A stretch of 64,000 bases of DNA from Rhynchonema sp. JSB1_4 (lineage: Eukaryota; Nematoda; Chromadorea; Monhysterida; Xyalidae). The position numbers were made by a program, and so were the translations under genes. Positions 23,056-36,158 of this stretch are shown here, in pieces. The notes under the pieces are model-generated. The model was given only the letters and a program-made list of their open reading frames with translations. It was not told the origin of the DNA and ran no database searches. The DNA is taken from assembly GCA_030248065.1 (NCBI GenBank), contig JASAMV010007482.1, positions 1-64,000 of the forward strand. Direction: 5' to 3'. The number at the start of each line of letters is the position of its first letter. Positions within the stretch are counted from its first letter, which is position 1.

Positions 23056-24715
23056 AGGATTCATGTTGGAGATGGGTAAAACATTTACACAGGCGTGTAG
23101 ACAGCCCAAAAAACAACTTTTCAGTTGTTGGAAAGAAGAAAAAGCGCATGTCGGCCCACACAACAAGGTCTGCTACGGCTGCACCTACTGTATGTGCCTA
23201 CTCTATTTAAATACAGTAGGCACATACAGTAGGTGCAGCTGTAAATACTATTTACAGTATGTATGCCATCACAGATCGACTACCAGCATCGGCGCCCTCA
23301 ACACGCATGCACATTTGGTAAATGCTGCTGAAAAAGAAAGAAAGTCAACTGGTATAATCGGCCAGACACAGAGTAAGAATGTGTACACCTGATGACAAAC
23401 CATTTGCCAGCTATTTAACAAAACCGTCATTGCCGAAACCATCAACCACCGAACTGAGCCCCCAAAAAACAGAACATCAGAAGGGAAGACCACCGACCAC
23501 GACCCAATCCGCAAATCCGCCTCCGAGAAATCTTCACGATCCGACTCACAAGCGAAGTCGTTGGAGCCGCCGAAAAAGTGAAAAATTCAAATTCCAGACA
23601 ACTGTTAAAAGTGATTCAAATTTTTTTGAGAAATTCTAAACGGTAAAAAATTTTTGGAGGCACACAAATAGCAAATTTAGCAGCAAAGTGATGGGGCGAG
23701 CAAATTTTTTCACGTAATTTACATGAGAGGGAATTTATTTACTGATTATAATTTTTGTAGCCTTCCAACTGGTTGCTGATTCTTTTAATTCGATGCTTCA
23801 TTGAGTGATTATTTTTTGCTAATTCATTATTTTCCTGTCGTGAGCCCGTTTGATTCCTTTTTCTGATATTTCGGTGCGGCTTTTGGCGAAATGTGTCTGT
23901 TTTGTTGGCTTGTTACAGGACAACGCACCAAACAGATCGGCACAAAGCCGCATCTACTTGCGATGGTATCATTGTCTCTCAATGAATCTCTTTTCACAAC
24001 TACACACAGGTGGATTTCGCTGCGTATGCTGATTATTAATTCTCATTTGATGATACATTTTTCAAAGGAAAAAGACGGTGATAACGAAGCATGCACAACA
24101 GGAGCATCACTTTCGGAATTAAAAAAGTAGAATACTGCTCTTTTCACGTGTAAACAATTGAAAGTAACTAACAGCGGTACTGTACTTCACAAAGCACAAG
24201 GCACGATCACACAGCTACTCCCATTTTGCAACATAATGTGTACTGTACAAAAAATATTTCAAAAAAGCATTCAATATTTATTTTGATTATCAGATGGATA
24301 ACTGAGAGAAACAAGATAAAATCGGTAAATAACGCAAAATTCTCGGGAATAAGAAATTTCAAAACGTGCGAAAAGATGACATGATTTCAAGACCAGAGAA
24401 CACCACGAAAACCAAGAGAACAACCTCAACTCATCAAAACTGTTGAAAGAAACTTGATTTGAAAATATGACAGCGAAAAAATTTACTTTCCCCAGGACAA
24501 AAGTTTCAGGCAGTTTTACTCGACAACGAAACGTCTCCGCACAACGCTCACGTCCCCGGTGGACAAACATTAATTTTTGAGCGAAATATTATCATTGGTT
24601 AGATTGTGAAAATCAAGATTTAGGAAAACTTAGAATGATGTTACGACGAAAAAAACCAATCATCACAGAGTATAATACCTCCACAAACCAAAAATCTCTT
24701 TTTTAAGAACATTTC
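23056..24715. other. Intergenic
   Basis: No gene seen between the GST start side and the end of the next minus-strand gene. It contains a 61-bp hairpin at 23179-23239. Confidence 0.5.
23179..23239. repeat. Hairpin of CACCTACTGTATGTGCCTAC
   Basis: Arms of about 27 bp (GCTGCACCTACTGTATGTGC and mirror) with a short A/T loop. The TACAGTAGG word recurs at 22205, 50825 and repeatedly at 54.6-54.95 kb. Confidence 0.75.
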
Positions 24716-27700
24716 TCACACAATATGCACGCCGCAGTTGAATGCGTAGACATTGTCCCATTGAATGCAATTTGGCGGTGCTGTGGTGTGGAATCGCTTC
24801 ACTCTTCGCTCCGTCACATCTTGTGGCTGGGCGGCTTTTTTGATCAGCTGATGCAAATATCCATTCCGTTTGGTGGTTAGGATCATGTTTCGATCCGGCG
24901 GCCAATTGTTGACCAATTCAGTGACCAATGCCAACATCACGGGCTCGCTGTCGGCGTACAGGGCGGCCACGGTGCTGTCGACGCACATTGACAAACCACA
25001 GGCCAATTCGCCGTCGGCTGAGAACGCGACCCGGCATCTGCAGATGTTATGTGGTTATAGGATGCGTGAAAAGTTTATGGTTGGGTGTAATTGGATGACG
25101 ACGACGATGTTGATTAAAGTGGCTTACAAAACTTACATTGTGCGTGAAACATCTGTCAATTATTATGATAATGTTTGTTGATGTTTCAGAGGCAACAGCA
25201 ACATTCACGAAAAGCAGCTATAATACAGAATGACGCACAATATTTTCAGGCTCAATGACAGCAGCAGTCGTATGACTGTTGTGTGGCTTTGAAAAGTGTA
25301 GTTTACGCTCCGCCGTACAGAGCGTAACATCCATCTACGTGCAGGAAATGTTACCAATTTCATCAACCCCTATTTTTACCTCCAGTTACCAGTTCTCACC
25401 TGGCATTACAATTGTTCCTCAAAAAGTACAAGTACGTGTCGGCCCGTCGCATGCCGGAAATTCGTTGATCCACGGTGTTGAAATAGTCAACATCATCTTT
25501 GACCGGATAGTTGGGCACGTGCTCTTGGCTGGCCAAGTGATGTTTCACTCGTGTGACATTATCGATTGTGAGCTCGATAAAATCATTGGGATCCGCCACG
25601 CAGAAACCCAAACGATCGCGCCTGTGATGGTAAATACGAGGGTTGATGTTTTGTGACAGTTTTAATAATATACCAAATTTTGGATGGTATTAGTTTCATG
25701 GGCAGGGGAACGGATATACATTGATCCAAAACAATTGTATTTAGAAAAAGCAGAGCATATCACACCCTGGCTGATCTACAAATTGTGCAGATGCACGTAC
25801 AGACTTTAACAAATGCGGAAATCAAACAAACTATCAAATAAATCTAACTACATGTACTGTATTTGAATGAAAAACAAAAACTGTTCACGTTCACTATTGT
25901 TCTTATCCCGGTCCAAATAATTAAAAACGCGAATACAGACTTCGCGATGTTAAAAACGGCAGGCGCTCGTCCTGGGCAAGGTGCCCCCAGGCGCACCTAA
26001 TGTTACACACTCGGACAATGCGTCATCATGAATCACAAGCAAAACAAGAAGAACGAAAGAGCAGAGAATCGAGTGAAACATCACCGCGAGTGAAACATCA
26101 CGCACCAAATGTCCAACGCCCAGCGTGCATTGTCGTGCGTCTTGTCGTTGTTGTTCGCATCACCGGCCCCGTCCACCAAGTCAACGGTGACGTTCTTGCC
26201 CAGCTCAAAGTTGGATGACCCCAGAGCATCGATCATTGCAGAGTCGACAACCTGTGATAGTTATGAAGGGTGGTTGGTTTACAGTGCACCCTCCAAATAG
26301 GGCGACTATTTTATTTGAAGTTGACGCGACTGCTTTCTGCGCTGCTCCATGTACTACATGCAGTCGAACGATCCCGATCCCATCCCACCCCGCCCCCTTT
26401 TCTTCCCCCCCCCTTAAACCACCCCCCCCCCCCCAAAAACCCGAATTTAAACAAAAAAAAAAAAAATTTAATCACCCCCGAAAATCTAACACCCTCCTAT
26501 TACAATAAAATAACAACCACCACATCCACCCTAACTAACATTTTTATATATTAACAACCCGCCGCCACCCACACAAATAATCACACCCCCTCTACCCCCC
26601 CCACCCACAAAACCACACCACACTGCAACAAACAGAAAAAAAACAAAAAAAAAAAAACTTAAAAAATAACACACATTCCTCCAATACCCTCATTTAAATA
26701 AACAAAAAATAAAACAAATAAACTTCTTTTCAAACATCATATACTACAAATATTATATACTCATAAATTACTCTATACCAATATTCATAAATAAATATCA
26801 TAAAAAAATAAAATAAACCTATCCCAACAAACAATCCATCCACAAAAAACTACATGTGTCAATCGGCGGCTTTGTTCAACAGCGCACTGGTCGCACCTAA
26901 TAACCGCAATGGTACCTGAGCATGGCGCGGATAAGCCGATTGGTGGTCACTTGGTACATCAGGGAGTCCGTCCATAAAAACATCAGTATGCAAGGGAAAT
27001 AGATATGACTGCGTGTTGACAAAAACACAGCTGAGAAAAACTACCTGCACTGCTATTACGCATGTGCAGCATCATAACAAGACAGTGTAGATTCTGCCGT
27101 AGCCTGTTTTCAAATCCATGGTCGCTAAATCGAGCCACATAAAAACCGAAAATAGTACAAGTTCAGATGATCTGATGAAAACCGAAGAACGACAATATTT
27201 CCGTTCCCACCTGTTCCCAGGCGGAGCGCGATTGTTGTATGCGATGGCACATGTACATTGGCTCACGTGACAGGTCGAACGGCACCATCAGGCCTTGGTC
27301 CATTTGCGACACTTGGAAACCGTGGAAACCTGAATTGACAAGGTGGACGTAGTGAAACATCAACATGTTCTTATACATCTACGTACATAGTTGCAGGTCA
27401 GATGACTTCTACAGTGTATACCTTACTTTCTGATGCCTGATTCAACCTATTTTACGGAAGGATGGCGCACCAGGTCATCGTCAAAGTGCTAATGTTGCAT
27501 ATGGCTCGGAAAAACACTCTTCAACTATATACAGCGCACCGCAGAATTTTCCTACGATTTTATCGGCGCTTGAAAAAAAATGTTAATGCATTTTATAATT
27601 TATAACCATTGGTGGTCAACGCTGCAGTTATAATTTCGTAATTCGGACTCCTCAAAATTTTCAGTCCTGACAACATTAGCTCAGCGGATGAAGTATTGAG

Positions 27701-30700
27701 TGACGATGGCGTCACTGACATTTTGGCGACGTTATTTTTGTCGCTTTTTTATCAAAAAAGTACCTAACAAGAGAATGAAAATGCGCAGAAGCCAAAAAGG
27801 CAAAAAATTTTCACATGAAACTAGACGTTTGAGTTCACGAATACAGAACTGCGGACTGAACGAAGCATAAAAACTAAACAATATGTAATTTTTAAAAGTC
27901 GGAAAAACTATACGCTTCGACATTTTGGACATGCGCGCACCACATGCAGCAGTCTGATCAAAAGACAAATTGAAAAAAAACAGAGACTTTAATTACACCC
28001 AAAAGTTTCCGTCGCTGCCTCACTTTTTTATGACCGAGTCCAACGCGCAGAGGTTGGCATTGTAATTTTCGGCCGCTGCAAAATCACATGTTTCTTTTTC
28101 ATAGCTTATTAATTACCAGCGCTTTTTTTAATCCTATTTGCTAGTTTCTCTTTCAAAGTTGCAGAGATCCGACTTTAGAAAGTGTTGTAGCGTCTCACAA
28201 CAAAAACAAGCAAAATGCACCCAAGTATAAGTATATAAAATCCATTTATCCCCATACCTTTCTGTCTCTGTACATTCAACACGATGAGTCGTTTGTCATT
28301 TAGCACATCCGACACCTCTGACACGCAGCAGTAGGCCTGACTGGCACTGTACCGCAGCACCGCTGCGACCGCGAGCGCTTGTGTTTCTCAAATAACATGT
28401 GTGACCGATAATTTTTATTTCATTGTTTCTTGTTTTGAGTTTCATTTTTTCTCTTAATGAGAAAATAATTCGGGTATATGGGTACAGTACTATGCTGTAT
28501 GTTGCTACTATGAACATTTTTAAAAGTTTAAATTTTTTTCGCAGTCTCGCCATGAGCCCCACGATTCGGCCTCACTTGTACTGCACGTTATTGTGATTTT
28601 CGGCCTTGTATTACTGTCAAAAAACAATTTGTACCAGCTTTCAAAGCCTGTACACGAAAGAAACATGATGAGTCTCCCCCAACCTTTCGAGTTCCATATC
28701 ACGCTGGTGCAGATGTTGTTCAGCTGCAGGTATCCCTTGCCCTCTCGCTGGCACATGGTACCGTTCAACGTTTTGACGGCTTTCGTCCTGTGTTAATCTA
28801 TACTACTAAAACAGGAAGACGTAGTGTATGTGTGTGGCCCCCTCCCTCGGACGGGTCAATTTTCACGGGTAGCTTTGGGTATGCTAACGGGTCTTCGGGA
28901 GGGGGGCACGGCACGGGCGCGGCGCTGTAGCCGGGCCGTAGGCACACGGGTCCCGACTAGTGTGTGCAATGATATGTCTTTGATGGGCAAAAAATTACGG
29001 GACGTAATTACTAAAATCTTTTTAAGCCTGAGCTTGCGATCTTTCGTGTGATATCGTTGGAAGCTCATGCACATATGAATGCATCTTTATGGACTTGAGG
29101 CTAAGAAGTGTACAGCAGCTTGGTACTGGAACTGTATCTTTCGTTGTGCGATTGTGAAGCCGTTTGTGCCAACTGCGACACAAAACGTCGATTGCAGCCA
29201 TTTTTAGTAAACTCAACTTCGATCATACATAATTTCAAGCCCGCGTGGCAAAGTCGGGTCGGTTGGCTGATTGTCTTGTCGTCAACCCTTTTCTGCCATC
29301 AAAGTATATTTCCAGCGCTCTTTCAGGGTTGCTTGAGTTGACGGCGACAAAACTATTATTATATTTTTATTATCACGGTTTATGTAAACTGGCAAGAATT
29401 GAAATTATTATAACAAAAAGTTCTGAACCTGTCCAATAGATTGAACGCGGCCCGCGGTGTTTCGGCGACCATCGGGTTCTGGTTTGAGACCGGCTGATGC
29501 TTGATCATCAGGATATCGTGCGGCTGTTCACCATCCAGACTCAGACTGGGACTCGACAACGCCACCGATTTGGTGATGTCTGCGCAAGGAAATGGAATGT
29601 TTTGCGAAAAAAAAAACATCGAAGAGTAATTCAAACAGACACACTACGCAGAACAAAAACGCGCACTGACAGAACGTGGAAACAAGGCTTGGCTATGTTG
29701 TTTAATAATCGCCGACGCAAATTGTCAACTCAAGCAGCCGTGAACGAATGCAAGAAATATAATCATATTCACGGTATTGAGGCTGAGTCGACGTCAAGCG
29801 CGGACGACCGGCGTTAACGAAATGAATATAAACGGGAATCGCTATGGCTGTGCGCTTTTCAGTGACATTAGAGGTCAGGGCAGGGTTGAAAAAAAAATTT
29901 TTTATTAACGAGCTTTTTTTAAAAAAAAAAATTTTTTTTTTGATTTTTTTTGACGAAAATTTTTTTTATTAGAAAAAGTGTTGCAAACGACGTTTCAGGA
30001 TAAATGAAATCGATGCAACATATTTTTCAAAAATTGAAAAATTTTCGCCTGAGACCCAACTTGTGTGGTGACACCCGGTAGTATTGTGCAGATTCTATGG
30101 AATCCTACCAGTCTGAGGTTGATGTTGACTAACGATGTTACTCTAATGTATTGTAGCATGCCGCACCACGTATTTTAATGCATCTAATGCCGTATATCTG
30201 ATATACGACCATCAAAATATCGATTACAGCCCAAATCTTGCGTGTCAGATGGACTTTGCGCGCCCGGTTTTGCACCAGACCTATGTATATATGTACATGT
30301 GTAGTAGCATGCAGTAGTACATTATCGGTGCCACATCATCACTATAAAAGACCATCCCCGCGCACCCCTGTACGGATTTGGGGACAATACAGGGCGCCGC
30401 AGGCGCGATTTTGGAAAAATTGTCCCGTCCACAGAAAAAAGTGCCAATTTTTTGCCTCGAAAAGGGCCATTTTTGGACATTTCAGCCCATTTTGGGCAAC
30501 TTTTTTTTAAAAAAAAGCAAAATCTGAGTTTCAAAAAAAAAAATTTTTTTTTAAAAATTTTTTTAATTAACCACTTTTTTTTGAAACAACCCTGGGTAAG
30601 GGTATACGGTATCGAACGACTGATAACAACGGTCAGGAGCTACATTATTCTTAAGAATGCTTTTAATTATTATTGTAGAGAAACTAGACAGACTTAACAA

Positions 30701-32715
30701 AGAAGCTTTTTTTTGCACACCAATAATGAACAGAAGCATATATGTATATACATTTAGTTATTATGTGTGAGGGCTGGTAAAAAATACAAAATCAAAAATG
30801 TGACTGAATCATACCAGCGTGCCATATTATATATTATTTTGTTGGTCGGTTGCAAAAACAAACCAGTTCACATGCGCCAAACTAGCTGCTCTACCTATAC
30901 ATAACCAGAATAAAAACAAAACGTGTGAAAATGAAAATCGATCAGGCAAATACAGAAAGTATAATGGTGCAGATGCGTTGGCAAAATTTATTAAGGTCAG
31001 GGCTAATGCCCTGTTGTACAGCTGGATGCAAAAGACCATCAGTCGATATTGGGCTTGGTGGCACTATGAAAGACTCTTGTTGATTATTCGAAGATTTTTC
31101 ACAAAAGAAACCGAACTATCCAAGTACTATACATACTGTAGCTGACAGTGCAATAAATTTAAATGATAATTATTTATGTGGAAAGTATGGGTAGACCGCA
31201 TTTAGACGTTAGAATTATCCAGAATAGTTTTTCAGTGCTCAGCAATCAAAATTTGCACACTATAATAGCCAGATCGACTCAGAACGAGGCATTTCATAAT
31301 TACACCGGTTAGGCGTTTGTGCTAGAAGTTGCAGGAGGGTGAAATGAATTCAGTTTTCGCAAAGTTTTTATGGTATTTGTTTTGATTGATTGTGTATAAA
31401 ATAAAATGCAATGAAATTATTTTAAATTGCTGCAGTTTTGGCCAGAACACAACAAAATAAACAAATCAACGTTTACTAGAATGCACACTCTTAGGACGAA
31501 AGTATTACGTGTCAAGCAAAAAGGGGGACCATTAATATTGTGGTTACAATAAATAAATTAATTGTGATACCAGGGTTTTCACCACAACATGTATAAATTC
31601 ACCGGCAATATCAACACCATCAGCTTGTGAAACACCAACGGCCGTCAAGGAAGTATCAGCCGGGTCGTCATTATCAGCGGCAAATCCAGTTCGGTCCTGG
31701 GACGTGCGTCTTTTCCTACTTCTAATCCTGGGCCACGAGAAGGGTGCATAGGCGCAATACAAATGCTCGGCCATTTGGCGTAGATAGAGACCGATGAAAA
31801 TCATCAATACATTTAGGGGCTCGAAACATTAGGTTAGCAAATCAAATGATTAAGCCAAATGATTTGTGGAAGGTTGGGGTTATCCTGAAGTTTGATTTTT
31901 TTACTATTTTCAGCCGAAAATGATCTCCAACAAGCTAGCGCATGTACAAAAGCACCTGCGCTATAAGCTGCCAATAGCAACTATGGTAACAAACAAAGCA
32001 TGGTGTTTCGTTTTAGTGTTTTCTGGACATGGTGCATAGTACTTTTTGTGTGTATGTGTGTTTTGTCTCCGCACGCTCAATGTATAAAATACGTAAGGGC
32101 TCCACCAGATAGACCCGAAACCCGAAACATAATTTTTTTCTATGTCCATGTTTCGGGTTTTGGAAAAAACCCGAAACCCGAAACACAAAGCATGATAATC
32201 GAAAATGTTTCGGTCTTGCCACTTGTAGCTGACGTGCACAATTTATACAGTCAGTGGAAACATTATCGATTATCATGCTTTCGTGTTTCGGGTTTCGGGT
32301 TTTTTTTCAAAACCCGAAACCCGAAACATGGACATAGAAAAAATTTATGTTTCGTGTTTCGGGTTTCGGGTCTATCTGGTGGAGCCCTAAAAGTACACGC
32401 AATACTAACATTATGGAGCGTAACCGAATCTGTTTTCTGGTTGAAAATAAAAACAAACGCCACAATATTCAGCATTCTCAACCGAGATGCGTGCGAAATT
32501 CAAGCTAAACAGCAAAACATGACAAGACACTGTGATAAATGTATATACAGGCCAGATCCCAAATTTTTAGGCATGAACTGCAGTTATACCTAAGTATGTA
32601 TATGGTAACTTGAATGAAGCATATAAAGTCAAACCTCACCTTTCTGCTGCTCTGAGCATTTGAGTTCGGGAAAACACGCCAGAAAAAGCTCGACAAAATC
32701 ACGTAATTGAGGCAT
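24716..32715 (-). CDS. Unidentified multi-exon protein-coding gene
   Basis: I do not recognise the family. N-terminal chain, all in phase: 32715-32640 (MPQLRDFVELFLACFPELKC), 29579-29429, 28787-28684, 28362-28258 and 28075-28024. C-terminal chain, all in phase: 27329-27211, 27008-26916, 26251-26106, 25621-25400 and 25037-24716, ending FNCGVHIV and TGA. The link between the chains, 28024 to 27329, is out of phase, so at least one exon there is missing from this model. Readable segments include QREGKGYLQLNNICTSVIW, EVSDVLNDKRLIVLNVQRQ, LMVPFDLSREPMYMCHRIQQ, NFELGKNVTVDLVDGAGDAN and LGFCVADPNDFIELTIDNV. No signal peptide or clear membrane span is seen. The exons have even codon use and no stops over about 440 codons, which supports a real gene. 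It could be two adjacent genes. Confidence 0.62.
26384..26852. other. G-depleted stretch inside an intron
   Basis: About 470 bp with only a handful of G residues on the plus strand, while long C and A homopolymers abound. Composition returns to normal abruptly at ACATGTGTCAATCGG. It lies in the intron between exons 27008-26916 and 26251-26106. It may be an assembly or base-calling artefact or a strand-asymmetric repeat. Confidence 0.8.
28797..28960 (+). mobile_element. Candidate non-autonomous mini-Helitron
   Basis: Begins TCTATACTACTAAAACAGG after a host A and ends CCCGACTAG before a host T, the A|TC...CTAG|T pattern of Helitrons. A GC-rich region able to form stems (CGGGCGCGGCGC, GCCGGGCCG) precedes the CTAG. 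It is 164 bp long. It lies 8 bp upstream of a proposed splice acceptor of the minus-strand gene. Confidence 0.55.
29881..30594. mobile_element. hAT-like MITE, CAGGGTTG family
   Basis: Close relative of the 19867-20563 element over its whole length. Flanks are GGTCAGGG and GGTAAGGG, an 8-bp duplication with one mismatch. It lies in the largest intron of the unidentified minus-strand gene. Confidence 0.82.
32097..32387. mobile_element. PIF/Harbinger-like MITE, GGGCTCCACCAGATAGACCC family, copy 1
   Basis: Inverted termini GGGCTCCACCAGATAGACCC and mirror, then runs of CCCGAAACCCGAAAC. TAA flanks both ends. Arms fold almost completely. Open frames over it are repeat artefacts. Confidence 0.8.
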
Positions 32716-34080
32716 CTTTATTGTCAATTTTGTTCTTTGTATTTATTGTTTAAACTGTTTACGTGTCAAAAACGTGGCTTTGTTCATTCAACAGCGCGAT
32801 TTTGAAGCAAAACTCAAACTTGACCGGGATCAAGACAGACTGAGTTTGATTTTTGTTCAGATTATTTCTCACTGAGGACATTCTTTGACACCAAAAAAGG
32901 CGTAAATTTTATGTATTGATCACGACATTTTTCTATTTTGCCACGCACCACCAGACTGCATGCGCAGGTGCCATAAATATGCAGACGTCAATTTCAAGAA
33001 AAACTGGCTTTTCGACACGTTTTGAATCAGAATTTATTTCGGATCAAAATTGGATGTGTCAGTAGCACCAACTATTCTTTGTTATATATTTTCACTTTAC
33101 TGGTGCGCCATCGCCTCTGATTCCAAAAAGAGCTGGATACGGTATATATCGAACTTCCAAGTCAAAAACGCGCGAGCAAAGTTCTCGACCTCTAACTATG
33201 GGTTTAGCCGATTTCAATGAATGTACATACCATATATTTGTTTTGTCACACCTTGTGAACAACAAATCGGGCTAGATTCACGCGCACATAGTGCAATTGT
33301 GTGTTGTTGTTGGTTTGAGATAAAAACAATGGCCTGAATCAAACTTGGTGTTCAGTTTGTGCAAGTTGACATGACAGAAATACTATATTTGGGCTGCGAA
33401 AAATCGAATCAAATCTGCTTCACTTCATGACCTTGTTGTGATCTGCATAACGTCTATTCTTGTTCTTTTGACATGGAAGTGTAAACTCAGGCAGAAAGTT
33501 ATCGCGGAAAAAATGTACATACGTGAAGGAAAGATTTTTTTCTGTTTCCTGCCTCGCAATTTTTTGCCGTTCCATGTTCGCCAGACGTCACTGTTTTGTT
33601 GCTAGGAAGCTCAGGTTCAGATTATAAACTCGATTTGCCCGTTTTTGAGGTGGGGTGTTCACACATCAAGTCTCTTTTTTGGAATTGTAAAAATACTAAC
33701 GTATTTGTAGGTGACAGAATGTTCTAACTCCCTGAGTACATACCTTCGTCCCCACCTAATGATACACACAGGTATACAGATACGTAAGACGATTTTGTGC
33801 CTATGTACGTATGTACAGTATGTACATATACGCACCTACCGCATATCTAGGTTTGACCGATTCATACTCTGACGATGATGAGGCTCTTTGTTCAGCCTCG
33901 AACGTTTCTCTCCAAACCGAAATTCTATGCAACACAGGTGCAACCAAAAAGGTGAAAGAAAATCAGAAAATGATGTTACGGGTATCGGAGGGTGGGTGAC
34001 ATGGCAAAAAGGTGTGATAAAAAGCGGTTAAGGAGCAGTGAACAATAATGATAAATACAAAAAGGTAAAAAAACAAGTTA

Positions 34081-34141
34081 GGCTGGTTTCACAATAAATT
34101 CGGTTTGCGGTTTGCGATTTGCGATTATTGTGAAACCAGCC
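34081..34141. mobile_element. Tiny MITE flanked by TTA
   Basis: Only 61 bp: GGCTGGTTTCACAATAA and its exact mirror around a GGTTTGCGGTTTGCGATTTG core. TTA is duplicated at both ends, as in PIF/Harbinger elements. Confidence 0.8.
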
Positions 34142-35698
34142 TTAGGTATTACATATACTGGCCCAAGCTCACCATAAAATATCAGGCCTATAAATAGTGC
34201 TGAAGGAGGACAAACGCATCACTTTTTATACAGAGTGACCTTGTAAAATCCGAAAACCAGCATGCGTTTTAGTGAGAGTACGCAAGTTGTATACATAGAT
34301 GTGTTGGTAAATTCTGGGCACAAATTTTACGCTGAGCCGAGTTTCACCACATTATTGACCATTATCCGAAGTGCTACATACATTTTATTTATTATTGCTC
34401 AATGCTGGGAGGTACGCTTGTTATATATTTTGGTGGTAACGCGGGGCTGATTTATTGATTGATATTTTTGAAATGTAGAAATCGATTTTTATTTATCTAC
34501 ATTAATATCTGGCGTCCAGAATTCCACTCCGTGCGTGTATTTGAAATCAAGAGGTATGTATCGTGCGCGTGTATGGAAGTTTGACCAGGGACTTGGAGGC
34601 AAAATCTCAGTTTGAGTTTGCATTGTATTTTTCTCGTTCAGCGATGACCAGAGAAAGTACTACTTGGATCTGAATGAATATCAATTTTTTAATAGTCATA
34701 AAAAATGACAGAAACCTTTTCTACGTTACTAACCAGCATCACGCAACAATGGTGTATGCAATTCTTACAAGTGTTGTAGCTTTTCAAAAAGAGCAGCACA
34801 ATGTACACGGCGGGTCTCACTTTCATATCGTGCATTAGATAACAATTGGTTATATGAAGCCCACAGCTGCCAAATTTGAACACATTATTTTATTCCCAGA
34901 ATTATCAAGGTTATGCGCGTGTGTGCAATGTTATAGTTTAGTTACATAATGTACGGGGACCTGAAATTTCCATTTAGAGCCCATGGGGCCCGATTGGAAG
35001 GTATACAAACTGAAGGAGGGCTAGTGCATTGGATATCAATCAAAACGTTTAGTTGGTGCGGATATTAATTAGCTGGGGCTCTTATGTAGGTAGAAGGCCA
35101 TTTCAATTTAATTTCTGCGTAACGAACTTACCTATAAATCAGGTGCGTAAAACCAAAAACTGAAGCCCAAATCAAGGCCCCAGACATAAATTCTCGGGAA
35201 AGGGGGAGCCTAAACGGAACTCTCCGGCGTCATATTATCACCGCGCACGCTTCACACTTTTGTGCACAACGACTCCACTATAACCTCACTATGCATGATG
35301 TTGTGCTTGTGCACGCATTTCGAGGACAAAACCCATAATTCGCGGAAGATGAAATTCGACAACAGCAACATAAACATTGCGCAGAACGCGTGACTGAATG
35401 ACTGCGTATGCGCGTGAAAGTGGGGATCTCACATGAGTTCACAGGACGAATGGAGGGAGAGAAACTTTGACTTTCGCTTGTAGACACACTCAGACAAGCC
35501 CGTGAAAAATATTCAGATCAAATGCCAGGTAACCACAGATATAGATCGGAGTTGGATTACTAACGTTGCGGTTTCAGCGGGCACGAAAACGCGTTAGTGA
35601 GATCTGTGTGTTCAGTAGTTTGTGCTAATGCCAGACTGTGATGGCGCCCTGGAGCTTGTCAATGACAACCGTGTCGATATTGGGCTGATATACATACA

Positions 35699-35826
35699 GT
35701 AGCCAATCACTTCGTCAAACTCAGAGCAGCCCCGAGTGAGCGCGAGAATAATAATACATGCGGCATTCGGGGTGAGAGTTGACTACTCGACAAAGTTAGT
35801 TGACGAATATGTTTTGACCACTTGAG
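35699..35826. repeat. Inverted repeat, GTTGACGAA..TTTGACCACTT family
   Basis: Shares CCCCGAGTGAGCG, AATAATACATG and TTTTGACCACTTGAG with 39383-39480. A diverged copy is near 49784-49872. Confidence 0.5.
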
Positions 35827-35901
35827 TGTTGGCCACTGTAACGTATTAAGCCTGGTTATTGATTTATCATCGTTTGTGCAAAACATGTCCACAATAATAA
35901 T

Positions 35902-36089
35902 GTAACAGAAGTCAGTTTTGCCCGTTTCGGCCTGTTTTCACAGACGGGGCGATGTGCCAGGCCTCGTCGGTGCGAACAGCTTTTGTCCAATTGACCACCA
36001 AAAAGGACGCTCGAGCAGATCTTATTGCTCAAGTAAAACATCACTGCTGCGCACAGACGTGCAAGCCAGTGAGAGAGGGCAACGGGTAA
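35902..36089 (+). repeat. Dispersed repeat of about 185 bp
   Basis: Matches 53507-53692 closely (CCCGTTTCGGCCTGTTTTCA, CAGATCTTATTGC, AAAACATCACTGCTGCGCAC). A related CCCTGCTTTCGCAG..GAGGCGCCAGGGCTC motif occurs at 2232-2315 and 51757-51840. Confidence 0.75.
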
Positions 36090-36158
36090 ACAAACCACAA
36101 GTTAGCCACACTTCACTGGTATTGAATACGTTACAGCAATGTAACAGCAGTGAGTTAA

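Noticed and set aside
31545..31836. Possible exon between 32640 and 29579 in the unidentified minus-strand gene
   Set aside because: The flanking exons join in phase without it, and its only acceptor (TTTCGAG) is poor.
32000..32593. Open frame of 197 codons on the plus strand
   Set aside because: It runs through the CCCGAAAC foldback element, and the matching frame over the second copy shows it follows the repeat, not a gene.
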